DNA of 31,068 bases, from the NCBI GenBank assembly GCA_964058805.1, contig CAXKVV010000327.1, forward strand, positions 1 to 31,068, in the 5' to 3' direction. A program made the position numbers and the translations under genes. A model generated the notes under the pieces. It was not told where the DNA came from and did not search any database. It saw only the letters and a program-made list of their open reading frames with translations. The DNA comes from Schoenoplectus triqueter. Lineage: Eukaryota; Streptophyta; Magnoliopsida; Poales; Cyperaceae. Of this stretch, positions 19,990 through 31,040 are shown one piece after another. Numbering within the stretch: position 1 is the first letter of the stretch; the number at the start of each line of letters is the position of its first letter.

Positions 19990-20790
19990 TTAAAATATGA
20001 ATAATTATGATACTAACAATGATGATGATAATAATAAAAATGATAGTAAAATAATCATAATAAATAATAATATTCATAGTTGTAATCATTATATTATAAT
20101 AAAAAATTATAATCATAATTATAATCATAATAATAATAAATAATTTTAATAATATAATATAATTAAATAATAATCATAATCATAGTCGTAATTAAAATAA
20201 TATAATAATAAATTATAATCATAATAAATAATTACAATCATTATAATATAATAATAATATAATCATCACTATAATCATAATATAATATAATAATAATAAT
20301 AATAATACGCAATAATAATCATTGTCATAATCATATAATATAATGATAATATAATCATAAGAAAAATTTAATAATATAATAATAAATAATCATAATTATA
20401 ATAATATAATAATAAAATAATCATAATAATAAATAATCATAATAATAATAATATAATAATAAAATAATAATAATAATAATATCATAATAATAAATAATCA
20501 TAATTTAATAATAAAATAAGAAAATAATCAAAATAATAATAATAATATCATAATAATAAATAATCATAATTATAATAATATATTGATAATAAATAATAGT
20601 AAAATAAATAATATTAGAATTCTAACAGTGATGATAAAAAAATAATAATCATAATATTAATATAATAATAAATCATAATATAATATAATATAATATAATA
20701 ATACTAATAAATCATTATATAATAATATAATACAACATAATCATTATATAATAATATAATACAACATAATCAAATAATAATCGCTATTCC
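19990..20790. repeat. About 800-bp AAT/ATAATC-type simple repeat tract
   Basis: Almost every base is A or T, in imperfect units such as AATAATAAT, AATCATAAT and ATAATATAAT, with scattered C at regular-looking positions. Local longer duplications exist, for example ATCATTATATAATAATATAA repeated at about 20713 and 20740. An open frame of 83 codons at 19877-20128 (minus) encodes low-complexity Ile/Tyr/Asn and is not a gene. Confidence 0.9.
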
Positions 20791-20801
20791 GTCGAGAGCT
20801 A

Positions 20802-20836
20802 ATCCGGTATACCACTTATAACTTGATATACCGGAT
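20802..20836. repeat. 10-bp inverted repeat hairpin
   Basis: ATCCGGTATA (20802-20811) and TATACCGGAT (20827-20836) pair perfectly around a 15-base loop, directly after the AAT tract. Confidence 0.7.
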
Positions 20837-20959
20837 CAACACTCTTCTACTTAGTCTAAAATTCATTTGACAAATTAAATCGTCAATAATTCTATTCTAA
20901 ATTTTTGCTATTCCATTGAACACAATAGAACAGTTGACTTGTGGCAAAAGCCGCAATAA

Positions 20960-22930
20960 AAGTTAAACCTTAACGACAGCTCATCACCAGAAGGCTGGAA
21001 ATGAGAAATGTGTTCCAAAATTTATCGAGTAAAGTTGAATATGGTGCTTAATATGAATGGTCTGACATCGCTGTTTACTGTTAAGATCGTGGATCCAAAT
21101 TTCTGCGAAAAGACATCTTAAAAAATTAGATGTGGCAGGAGTATATGCCTGATTTTGATTAAGAGATATTAATTAAATTATAATACAGTTTATTAGATTT
21201 AATCTCATTAATTAATTAGATATCAAATAAAAAATCAACAATTCAATATATATTTTTATCTATAAATTCAGGTGTCAGAAATTAGATTCAGAGAAATCAA
21301 ATTAACAAAACTATAACTCAAAAACATCATTTTTTTTTAATTCAGGCCCTGAATACATGTACATCTGCCTCTAAGTATCAGGCCTGACCTCTAATACAAA
21401 GAGGACCTAGAATAAAAAGTTAAAATTATCAAGTAAAGCTGTTATATACTTAACTAGGCAAGTTTAATTAAAAATAATTAAGTGTAGTTTATCATTTTTA
21501 ATTTTTAATTTATGCTATTCAATAAATTATTTGTATCATAATTGTGTCAAACAAAAATTTCCTATTTTTTAAGAGCTTTTTAAGTATTTATTTTAGATGT
21601 TTGAAAATAATATATTTTCATATACAAACTTCCACCTATTAATAACATTAAAACATTAAAACATTAAAATATGAAAATAATTAAAAGGGATAAAAAGGAT
21701 TTTAAGCTCTCGCATACAATTACGAATACAAACGAAATGCAGATTATCCGTAAAGAATAAAATGCATAGTCAAAGAATTATAGAATAACGAGTTTTCATC
21801 TTTTATATCAGGAGAAATGTTGAAGAAATGCATCTATCTAATGTTTGTATTCCAGGTATATTTGAAAAGAGATGTTATAAATGTTTAATCAAATTATAGA
21901 TTTTTTTAAATTAACTAAAATATTTGTTTGCTACTTTAGTTTGTTGATCACATGATAATAAAAAACTAGGAATATAGTAAATTAAATAAAACGATTTTTT
22001 GAATTTAAATGGAGAGTGCAATAAAATTAAGAAGTTTTCAGGTGTATTTATTTATAATTTTCCCTAATAAATTGCTACGATAATAAGCAAAATAAAATGG
22101 TCAATTCAATGGTGGTGATTGGCTCGAAATCGGAAACTCATGAGTGTTTGTCAAAAGAAAATTGCTTTTAAGAAAACAGAGGAGTATTTGTCACAATAAA
22201 AGGATTACGAATAAGCATATGGCAGCACAATTTCTCAAACTTTGTCACTGTAAGTTAAAAAGAATGGAAAATATTTTTTCCCTCCTTGACTCTTTCTTTT
22301 TTCAGAGTAACTCACGAACAAAGCCTTTGCTCGCATGTGAATGTTAATCAATTTTTTTTGTTAAATAAAATACACAATTATCTAAATTTTTTATGCACAG
22401 TTCAGGTGCGTAAAAAAACTTTTTTTTTGGCATAGAAGTCCATAACGAAAACGTTCGGAATGGTTCTTCGCGAGTTACTAAATAAACCATGACACAATGA
22501 ATTTAATGAGAAAGGATCAATTGACAATAATTATTTCGTCAACAATAATAATACATTCAAACAAATTCAAATAAAAAATCAGAATTGGTGCAATAACAAA
22601 AATAATACTCTCCGTATGAAAGATTACATGTTCGAGACCCAAATAAAGTTCCCTTTTTAACATTTCAAAATTTCCTTCTTTACTAAAAAACCAACTCAAA
22701 TAAAATTAAATATTAAAGATTGAATTTGCAAGTTTATTGTTAGACAGAACAATCAAATTTCTAGAATTCAAGTATTACTTCATGATGCATAAACATTTAT
22801 TAATCTGGGCTGTTAAAATTTTATTTCACTTGATATAGGATGAAACGTGAACTCAATCTCAGTGTATCTTGTGACTATGATATTGTTGAAATTGCAATTC
22901 AACAATAATTTTCTAAATTATCAGAATAAA
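20960..22930. other. AT-rich spacer, no gene seen
   Basis: A short imperfect hairpin, TTCAGGCCCTGAATAC against GTATCAGGCCTGA (about 21341-21396), may be a MITE end. Frames at 22144-22347 and 22517-22699 have no domain signal. Nothing else can be supported. Confidence 0.4.
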
Positions 22931-23051
22931 AAATTGTGCAGTACTCCCTAGTTGCATTATTTCATTCTGAACTATAGCTACTAGCGATATAATTAAATTA
23001 GATGAGAATGAGATATATCGAAATGTGAATATGTGATGCATTCAAAGATAC

Positions 23052-23182
23052 TGAATGATTAAAATGTGGTCCAAATCCAATGCAAACAAAGGCGTACACG
23101 GTCCCCCCTAATTCATCTCGGTTCCCAAGCTTATGCGCCAGGTAAAGGACCATAAAATAACAAGCAACTTGTGCAGTACTCC
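23052..23182 (-). pseudogene. Exon-like fragment of unknown gene
   Basis: The minus frame encodes STAQVACYFMVLYLAHKLGN, then RDELGGTVYAFVCIGFGPHF, with protein-like codon use and GC in an AT desert. It is bounded by an acceptor-like TTATTATCGCAG (AG at 23184-23183) and a possible donor CAGTATCT at 23051-23050. The hydrophobic stretch could be a membrane segment. I do not recognize the family. No adjoining exons were found, so it may be a gene fragment carried by a transposon or the relic of a lost gene. Confidence 0.25.
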
Positions 23183-23209
23183 CTGCGATAATAAATTGAT
23201 TATACATAG

Positions 23210-24790
23210 TTAATTGCTACATAATCTACTTCCAAACTACACCTCTCATAATTGAGAATAGCGTCACAACTATTTATCTTAATCTTTAACTTGGAGATCA
23301 CTCGATCCTTCTTTTACCAGAAAAAAAATTTAAAGAAAAATTCAATGACTGAAAATTTTGGGCCCAATAATGACCCCAATTCTTTCATGAGAAACTTGGA
23401 GTTCAAAAATCTTCAAACAATCACAATAAAATGTTTATTTGTTGACATCTTTATCTTGTATATCATCAACTGAAAATATTCGATTTTTTTTAAATAGAAA
23501 CATTTTGTCTAACATCTTTATCTTGTATTTTAACACTTAACTAGATAAATAAGATTAGCTAAATAGTCCGCTCATCTTATTTATGCTTGCTCGTAAGCCA
23601 TAAACTAATGGTTAATCTACAAAAAAAATTAATAATGATAAATTATATAACATGGGTAGTTTGGTCTTCATCAGACAATTATGGTATTAATTTGAGAATT
23701 TTTTTAAAGATATATTTTTTGGTTAAAATAAATTGAATGTCGAATTAAATCAGCTTGAAGTTAATTCAGCCTTCGATCAGACAATTTAAAATTTGTCATA
23801 ATTGTATGTTAATATTGAAAAATATTTGTAGAACTTTAACTTGTATTTTCATTAAAAAAATGAAATGGTCAGTCCTGAATCCTGATCATTATATATTAAA
23901 TATATTATTTTTTTAGAGAAAAACGAATAGTTTAACTAACATTTTAAAGCATTTTTAGTATAAATCCTTAAGTGATGACGGTTATTATAGCGTATTAAAT
24001 CTTGTTGGTGTGGATTGTGAACTGTTTAAGAATTAAGATAGTAAAATTTAGAGTGAAGATATTTATAAATTGAGTGGAGGTAGACATCAATTCTCTGTTT
24101 TTCCCTAGGAATGTAACGAAGATTAACCTGGTCGGTTCAAAGATGGAAATATAGAATTAAAGAAAGAATAATGTCACCACAACCCTCAAACTTTCAAAAT
24201 TTGATAAACACCTCCTTAAAATTTTATTATAGAAAACACGTTCCTGAACTTTCAATTTGTGACAATTAGTCATCCAGTTATTAATTTTTTTTAAACCATT
24301 AACTTCAGTTAGCAAAATGAGGGAAATACCCTCATATTTTAATATTCATTTTAGTTTCTTTATTAATTATACTTGAATTTTGAAAAATGCAAACAATATT
24401 TTAATTTGTCTTTTGTCTTACATTAAAGATTGAAAATGGAATAAATTATATAAAAATATTTTCTTTTGAAATAATGCTTTAGGAAAAAGTAAATGTTACC
24501 AAAAGTCCTTGCAAAAATAATAAATTTCAAGACTAATAAGTTATTCATATTTATAAATATAAAAAGGAAAAATAAAAACTCTTAACTTAAAAAATGATAT
24601 AACTATAGCTCTTATGCTACATTTCAAACAGTAAATTTAGTTTTCCATGAAATATTATTTCAGAAAATTCTGATATTCATTTTTTAATATTTAATGTCAG
24701 ATAAAAATATTTAAATGAATATGCTTTTATTTTTTTGAAATTTTCTTCATAATCAACAAAATTACTAAGAGTATTAAAATATTATTTCAG
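23210..24790. other. AT-rich spacer with common plant repeat text
   Basis: At about 24170-24300, phrases such as ACCCTCAAACTTTCAAAATT and TTCCTGAACTTTCAATTTGT resemble text seen in plant transposon termini, but no boundaries were found. No gene was recognized. Confidence 0.4.
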
Positions 24791-24792
24791 AA

Positions 24793-24911
24793 ATATATAT
24801 ATAAAGTGAAATAATTAAAATGAATGTTTAAATATAAGGGTATTACCATTATTGTATCAACATAATTTAACCGTGTAAAATAAATATAGAGAAAATTTTT
24901 TTATCCCAAAA
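24793..24911 (+). repeat. Dispersed 119-bp repeat, copy 2
   Basis: Same length and orientation as 17989..18107, with only three substitutions (T/C in ATTATCATT, C/T in AACACAATT, C/T in AAATCTTTT). Here it continues into CCTCCGTCCCTCAAGAAAAT, unlike copy 1, so only the shared end is preserved. Confidence 0.85.
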
Positions 24912-25012
24912 CCTCCGTCCCTCAAGAAAATCCCCCACACATTTTTCTGTTCAGCACAACTCCCCATACCGCCCATGTAATATTGTAATTTTCCTATCTA
25001 ATTACCTAGTTC

Positions 25013-25365
25013 AATTATTCAAATACCTGTGACATATAAAAATATCTAAGTTATTGAATTTTCCCCGTACAACCCATGTGACTTTGTTTCTCAAGACTAA
25101 TTTTCTCTATCTTATTATTATTTTACTACATAATTGAGTTACATATATAAATACCTAAATCACATATCTAAATACCTACGTTATATATCTAAATACCTGA
25201 AACTCATATCTAAATACCTAAGTTATATATCTAATTACCTGAACCTCATATTTAATATCTGAGTCTTATATTTAAATATCTAAATCACATATCTAAATAC
25301 CTAGCTCACTTATATAAATACCTAACTCATTTATATAAATATGTGATTTATTTATCCGACTCACT
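25013..25365. repeat. Minisatellite, about 18-21 bp unit (CATATCTAAATACCTAA)
   Basis: Units such as CACATATCTAAATACCTA recur about a dozen times with small changes (ATATCTAAATACCTG, CTCATATCTAAATACCTAAG, TTATATAAATACCTAAC). The core is 25135-25345 and earlier outliers begin near 25013. No frame remains open through it. It lies just behind the 119-bp repeat and may belong to the same element. Confidence 0.85.
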
Positions 25366-25380
25366 TATGTAGACGGACGT

Positions 25381-25438
25381 ATTTTTTTTGCCAAAAATAA
25401 AAGTTAGTTAAAAATGATATATTTTTTTGCCAAAAATA
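25381..25438. repeat. Short direct repeat pair
   Basis: ATTTTTTTTGCCAAAAATAA at about 25381 and ATTTTTTTGCCAAAAATAAA at about 25421, each followed by AGTTAG. They directly follow the minisatellite. Confidence 0.7.
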
Positions 25439-25449
25439 AAAAGTTAGCT

Positions 25450-26130
25450 AAGGAAATTTGGTCCGAAGAACTGTTAATCGATCCTTTCTCTAAAGAAAAT
25501 CAATCTGTAGGGCAGATGTAAATTAAATCTTCTTTTTAAAAGGGGAGTTCACTGTCTGTTATTTTCAAACTAGACCGACTTGGAACTCACTACTATAAAT
25601 TGCCTGGCATATTCTTCTTGGCTAGTTGTCTCGAATACACCAAGTCACTGATCAAAGAATTTGACTAGGGTTAATGATGCTGTCAGATTTCATAGTAAAA
25701 TTAAGTGCAAACTGACAAAGTTCAATCTGAGCATTAAATTAAGACGGCGCATAACTAGAATGTAAATAACTAAATAATTAATATATATGGACAATATTAT
25801 ATTAAAAAATAGTTTCATATTGATTTGAATCTCAAATATATACTACAACATTATCTGTTTTTGGTGAGGACAAATTAATCAATTGAATTTAGTTAATTTC
25901 TCTTTATTTTTTTTACAAATACGCCTCTGTTATATGCTAAAACATTTATAAAATTAATTAATCAGTCACCCCTCAATATTTGCTAGTTTTTTTAATATAC
26001 TTCATTCTTCTCTGTATTTGATTAATTATTAGATAAAAGAACTTACATATGATATATTTGATCTGTTTTAATTTCATCCCAGTATATACCATCAGATTTA
26101 TTTGCATTTGGACATCAGTCATGAGAAAAA
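25450..26130. other. AT-rich spacer, no gene seen
   Basis: No coding or repeat signal beyond AT richness could be supported here. Confidence 0.5.
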
Positions 26131-26133
26131 ATA

Positions 26134-27241
26134 CAGATTTTTTTTAAATAAAATAAAAATAGGAAAATGATATGATTTCAGTGAAAATGTGAACTAATAG
26201 TCAGACCCGAGTTTCAAATTTAGTCCCAATTAATTTTTTTATATAATTTTTTTTGATGTTTTGATTATTTTTTTTTTGAAATTTTTTCAAACACTTTAAA
26301 GGGAAATGATATGATGACGCATGAAGTTGGGTGATAAATGAGTGCAATACATAATCCAAGCATATTGTTATATACTTAATAATCAATTAAAAATTCTATG
26401 ATTCTTCTTAATAATTTTTCATATTGTTATATATAAATTGTTTTTAATGGTTAATTAGTGCATTTATATATTTTTTTCTCGTAGCAAAGTAATGGTCAAA
26501 CAATCTAAGCAAGACTGGAGCAAATTATTATTAATATATTTAAAAATAATTTATTGGTATAATTTTTAAATTTAAATATATAGTCGAACAACATGTAAAT
26601 ATAAGTATATTTGTTGATCAAATATAAATAAGTATTTAGAAGATAATAAAATTATACCAATACATTTTTTTAATTTTTTTAAATATACATAATTATAATG
26701 ACAATTAAAAAAAATCAGTCAAGGATGACCACTATTCCTACTTCTTCCTACTCATTTTAATCCGTAATAATTAGCAAGATTTTCTGAATATTTTTACCCA
26801 TATTTCTGTCTTATTTTTTGGTTTTGCTGAATTTTATAATTAATATGATATTTTTTCATATTATTCGTAGAAATTACATATTTTGTTTTGTTATTAAAAT
26901 ATTAATATTTTTATTATATGATTTGTGTAATAATAATAAGAAAATAATTAAAAAAATATTTATATATGAATTGCATACAAAATAAAATACTAGTATCCAC
27001 GATCTGTACTCTTTTGTAACAACTTTCGTTCCGTAGCTAGGCTCTTGCATGTTATAATTTTTTTGATAAATGTATATGTGACATGAATCACATTAAAGTT
27101 TTTGAGAAAAAAATTAAATTAAAATATCAAAAATTTTTAAAAAAGAAAATTATGACTGAATTTCAAACTCGAATCTGACTGTGAATGTATATTTCCACTG
27201 AAATCATATAATTTGTCTATTTTTTATTTTATTTAAATCTG
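26134..27241. mobile_element. Long-TIR DNA element, about 1.1 kb, non-autonomous
   Basis: Inverted arms of about 160-170 bp. The left arm begins CAGATTTTTTTTAAATAAAA and contains ATATGATTTCAGTGAAAAT (about 26170-26188) and AGTCAGACCCGAGTTTCAAA (about 26199-26218). The right arm contains TTTCAAACTCGAATCTGACT (about 27161-27180) and CACTGAAATCATATAAT (about 27196-27212) and ends TATTTTATTTAAATCTG. Long TIRs fit a Mutator-like element, but no 9-bp target duplication could be matched. There is no transposase frame. The spacer holds a second, nested inverted repeat at 26553-26668. Confidence 0.65.
26553..26668. repeat. Nested inverted repeat
   Basis: ATTGGTATAATTTTT near 26553 pairs with ATAAAATTATACCAATA near 26647-26663. 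The intervening part also contains AAGTATATTTGTTGATC and related A/T text. It may be a small MITE inserted in the larger element. Confidence 0.5.
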
Positions 27242-27244
27242 AAA

Positions 27245-28145
27245 ATTTTCTTCTCGTCTCGTTTCCCAACGAATCATTCCTTTTATTATTTTCCATTATA
27301 ATTTTAATCCGATGGATTCTATGTGACAGGTCTTGGCCTATAGATACGAAAATAAAAAAAGATTCTGCTCGTCAACGTCATATTTATTTTCTTTTTTAAA
27401 TTCAAATTCGGCAAGATAATTTCATGTAACATAATCAATTACAACAAGCGGAGTATAAAAGTATTAAATCCACGCAGCTAATAATATAGAAAATCACAAA
27501 ATACTGTTTAAGCTATTTAATGAAATGCAATTCCTTCTCTCTAGAATTGGTGAAATGCAATTTCTTATAAAATACTTTTCAGATTTTCACAAATATAACA
27601 TCATAGAGATAAAGTCATATTTAATGTGTGCCATTAGACTTGTTCTCTTCACCATCATATCTACAAATAGTGAAAATTTAAGAAGGCTTAAAAGTTTTAT
27701 CTGATTATAATTAATGGAAATGTCACTAAAATAAGGACATAATCATAATTTTAGGTCAGATCCTTGGAGCACAAACTTAAAATAAGAAACTAAAGACTCA
27801 AGAAAAGCGAAGAAAAAGAAAAGAAAAAAAGGAAAGCGGTATGTAACGGAAGGCCGTCGCATATTTGTTTTCGCCTTTAACACTCCTTGCGAACTCCGAT
27901 TCTTGGAAACTCTTTTTTTTTTTGGAATAATATTCGGGCTATCTATTTCTTTCGTGCATGTTTAACTAAGATTCTTGTTCAAGTATCAATTCTTAACTTG
28001 CTAAAGTACAAGCTCGATCTATGTTGTACAAGTATGCACAGAATATTACTGGACAACTTTTGTTTTAGAACCTAGTTGGTAATTCACCACCTACTTCAAA
28101 AAAATGTTTTAGAAAGAAGTTTCCATGTCAAGATTGTCCAAATTT
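27245..28145. other. AT-rich spacer, no supported gene
   Basis: A purine tract (GAAAAAGAAAAGAAAAAAAG, about 27811-27830) followed by a GC-balanced patch (27835-27900) looks slightly promoter-like. The frame at 27887-28075 has no recognizable product. Confidence 0.4.
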
Positions 28146-28146
28146 A

Positions 28147-28543
28147 TATAAGGGGAGGGATTTCTTGACAATGGATTATTTTGACAACCTCCTTGATAAT
28201 TGAATTTTAAATAAATATAAAAATAAAAAAATAAAAAATATTGATATATTCTTCTACTCATAGATTGATAGTGTTTCAAATTTCATGCAACTACATCACT
28301 GTTTGATAGTCCATCAAATACCGTTAAATTATAATAATTATAAATTATATAAATTTTTGATGGTTTTCGATGAAATTACATGAATGAAACACTATCAATC
28401 TATAAGTAAATAACATATCTACAATTCTTTTTTTTCAGATTTTTTTGATATTTATTTAAAAATTCATTGTCAAGATAGTTAAAATAACCTCCATTATGAA
28501 GATAGTCAAAATAACCCATTGTCAACGATCCTCTCCTATAAAG
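28147..28543. mobile_element. Foldback MITE with GACAATGGATTATTTTGAC arms
   Basis: Left: TATAAGGGGAGGGATTTCTT, then GACAATGGATTATTTTGACA. Right, inverted: ATAGGAGAGGATCGTTGACA, then ATGGGTTATTTTGAC. Inner arms TAGATTGATAGTGTTTCA (28261-28278) and TGAAACACTATCAATCTA (28384-28401) pair perfectly. The right arm carries an extra internal duplication (AAGATAGTTAAAATAACCTC and AAGATAGTCAAAATAACCC). Non-coding. Confidence 0.8.
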
Positions 28544-28544
28544 A

Positions 28545-30420
28545 AATCAATAAATATGTAACACTGACGTTTGAAAATCCTAAAAATTCAAAATTGTAGA
28601 AAATTATCTATATTATCTAAAAATCATATATGTAAATTATAATGATGACGATATTAATTTGATAATTATTTCACGTATATAAATATCATGTATATAAAAT
28701 ATGACATTATTTGATAATTATAAAACATGAGAGAATATTTCATAATTATATAAAATGAGAAATTTCACTCGAGAAAAATATATTGTTTATATGATTACAT
28801 TGCATTTGCTTTGAAAAGAATTTTTAATCATAGTTCAACATAGTTTTTTTTTTCTTTTTTTCATACCATTTGGATGACATTAATTCTATGTAACTTCTTA
28901 CTACAAATAATCATTAGAAAAGAAAATATATCTGACCAGTTTTTTTGTCTAATATGCTTTATATAAGTTCCTGTTTAGCAACGAGATAAATACAGAGACA
29001 ACTTCCATCTCGAGATAGCCTGTATCTCTTTTTGTCTCCAAAATTTGGGAGGATGTTTGATAATACGAGAGAGATTTTGAGAGAGTTCAATAAAAGAAAA
29101 AGCTTCTTCTAAAAGATCAAAATGCCCTCCAGCTAGCAAATAGCTCTAGCTCACTGTGAAAGAAAAGCCAGTTATTAGGTCATGATTGATGATGCATCGA
29201 TATAATTTCTGTTGTGTTCTTATTTTCTTTCTTATAAACAAAAAGTCCCCGAAATTTGTTGTCATGAGAGAAATGGTGGGATGAGAAAATAATTCAAAAA
29301 TGCTGAAAGTCGAAATCTTTGGCTGGGTATTTTGGTCAACCAGATGAGATAGAAACCAAAGATACCCTCACCACCAGAAAAATGTTGTAATAATATTGGA
29401 TAAAATTATTATCCCATCATCTATGCAATTTTTTTTATTATTTTTTTAAGATAAAAGATAAGAATTTAACATATTCAATTTTAATTAAGTCTCCATAGAA
29501 AATTTTGCATCCAGATTTCGAATATGCAACTTCCACAAATCTTACATAAAAAATGCCCTTTGAGTTTTATTATTTGTTTGATAGGGGTAGTGGGGAGAAA
29601 GATTCCTATCCTCGGCTTATCCAGCTACCAAACACAATATAATTGTACTCCATAAAGAAATTAAGTCTTCTAATCTATTACACATGCCACATCATCAAAA
29701 AATTGCATTCACACAATTGTCTTTAATAAAAATATTTACATTAATAAGTGGAACACAAAATTCTTTTTCACAATTATTTTGTATATGTCCAGAAAATATT
29801 TTTTTTTACAAATATTAGAGAATTTAACTAGACAAAATAATGAATTGAGATATCTCACATTTTATAATCAAATATTTATAATATTTCCTTTTTGAAAGAA
29901 TTCCAAATTAATTTTATAATTATAATTTTTTGTCAACTAACGTAATTAGATTTTTTATATTTAAATATTTTTATTGTATAAAATCATAATCATTATTGTA
30001 CGAAGTGATTTTATTCACAAAGCGTGAATGACAACCTTAGTTATATTAGGGGAAGAATCACTAGACAACAAAATTTTGAAATAAATTTTGAATAAGTTAT
30101 AAAAATAGAAAAATATTTATAGATCAACGATCTTTCAAATTTATGTAATTTAAATATTATTTAATCGTTCAGTTAAAGATCATTGAATTTTATATCTTGT
30201 TTGTGAAAAACCAATAACTTCAGAAAAGCACCGATAAGATGACAAATTATACATCACATATATGTTTATGAAAAAGTGGACAAGCGCAGCAGCAACAGCA
30301 TCGTCATGAGCAACCTGCTTGATGCTTGCTTGCATTATAATATCCACGAAATTAACAAATGTCCTTCGGTTGATGAGATGACCTAACACTAACAATTAAC
30401 GAAACCTGGTTGCTTAATAA
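28545..30420. other. AT-rich spacer with possible worn element ends
   Basis: 29030-29100 (GAGGATGTTTGATAATACGA) and 29572-29632 (TTTGATAGGGGTAGTGG through ACCAAACAC) could be ends of an old Harbinger-like or hAT-like element, but they do not pair well. The patch at 30270-30395 is more GC-balanced and is open on the minus strand for 71 codons with an Ala/Val/Ile-rich product that I do not recognize. Confidence 0.35.
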
Positions 30421-30599
30421 AGAAAACCCAGGATCCAGAATCGCTTGCAATGGGAAAGGATAAAATAGGGTTCGCTTGAGCCGTACGATTTCGGTGGGCC
30501 CGGATTAGCTCAACGTCGCGATGAATTGGCTGGAAATGATTCGCCTCCAGCCAAGTAATTTTTTGGGCATCATTATATCATTGACAGAATTTGACTCAT

Positions 30600-30824
30600 C
30601 CGGATTTAAACCTGATTCGATCCGATTTTTTTTTAAAAAAAATCAAACTGATCCAACCCGATCCGGGATCAAATTACCTTCAATCAGATCAAAATCTATT
30701 AAAGATCTGAAAAAAATATAACATATAAATTGACCCGACTCGACCCGACCTGATTTCTTCCAGACGGTCAAACTGACTCGACCCAAACTCAAACCCGACC
30801 TGACCCGCTCGATTGCCACCTCTA
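30600..30824. mobile_element. hAT-like transposon end (right terminus)
   Basis: The segment ends CTCGATTGCCACCTCTA at 30824. Read from the other strand this is TAGAGGTGGCAATCGAG, a typical plant hAT MITE terminus. It is preceded by dense ACCCGACC and GACTCGACCC subterminal repeats (30731-30810), also standard. The left terminus was not found. The frames at 30521-30834 on both strands arise from these repeats. Confidence 0.6.
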
Positions 30825-30844
30825 ATATCATCATAGAGATTTAA

Positions 30845-31040
30845 AAACGGGACGGGGCGGGATGGTCCGGGTGAAACCCCTCCGGGTCACGAGAGGGGCG
30901 AGACGGATTTGAACGGTCCAAAATTAGAAAATCTGTACCCGACCGTGTTGGACCTCCGAGGATACGACCCTTACGGGTTGGGACAAGAAGGCCAAGGGCT
31001 GGTTCGGTGGGTCATGACGGCCGGGCCAGGCTGTTTTTTT
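30845..31040. other. GC-rich repeat fragment at the window end
   Basis: An unusually GC-rich block (ACGGGACGGGGCGGGATGG, GGTGAAACCCCTCCGGGTCA, GACGGCCGGGCCAGGCTG) in an otherwise AT-rich window. Its GGGGCGGGA text resembles 16300-16310. It is probably part of another transposon end cut by the window border. Confidence 0.4.

Larger units (their letters stand above)
19848..20888. mobile_element. Probable foldback DNA element expanded by AAT repeats
   Basis: Left flank TTTGACAAATCAAAGAATAA followed by TTTTAGAAGAGTGGT is mirrored on the right by ACTCTTCTACTTAGTCTAAA followed by ATTCATTTGACAAAT (about 20841-20875). AAGAGTG words repeat inside the left flank (19881, 19899, 19927 and 19952 regions). 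The interior is almost entirely AAT-type microsatellite. Termini and target duplication are not certain. Confidence 0.4.

Noticed and set aside
19877..20128. 83-codon minus-strand Ile/Tyr-rich frame
   Set aside because: It is translation of the AAT microsatellite and its flank.
22620..22650. GTTCGAGACC resembling a tRNA T-arm
   Set aside because: No acceptor stem, anticodon arm or D-arm could be folded around it.
25013..25365. CRISPR-like regular repeats
   Set aside because: Units are contiguous and AT-rich with no unique spacers, and the host is a plant; it is a minisatellite.
30180..30395. 71-codon minus-strand frame with Ala/Val-rich middle
   Set aside because: Slightly protein-like but no recognizable family, no splice context; not called.
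30521..30834. Frames on both strands at 30.5-30.8 kb
   Set aside because: They come from the ACCCGACC-type subterminal repeats of a hAT-like element.
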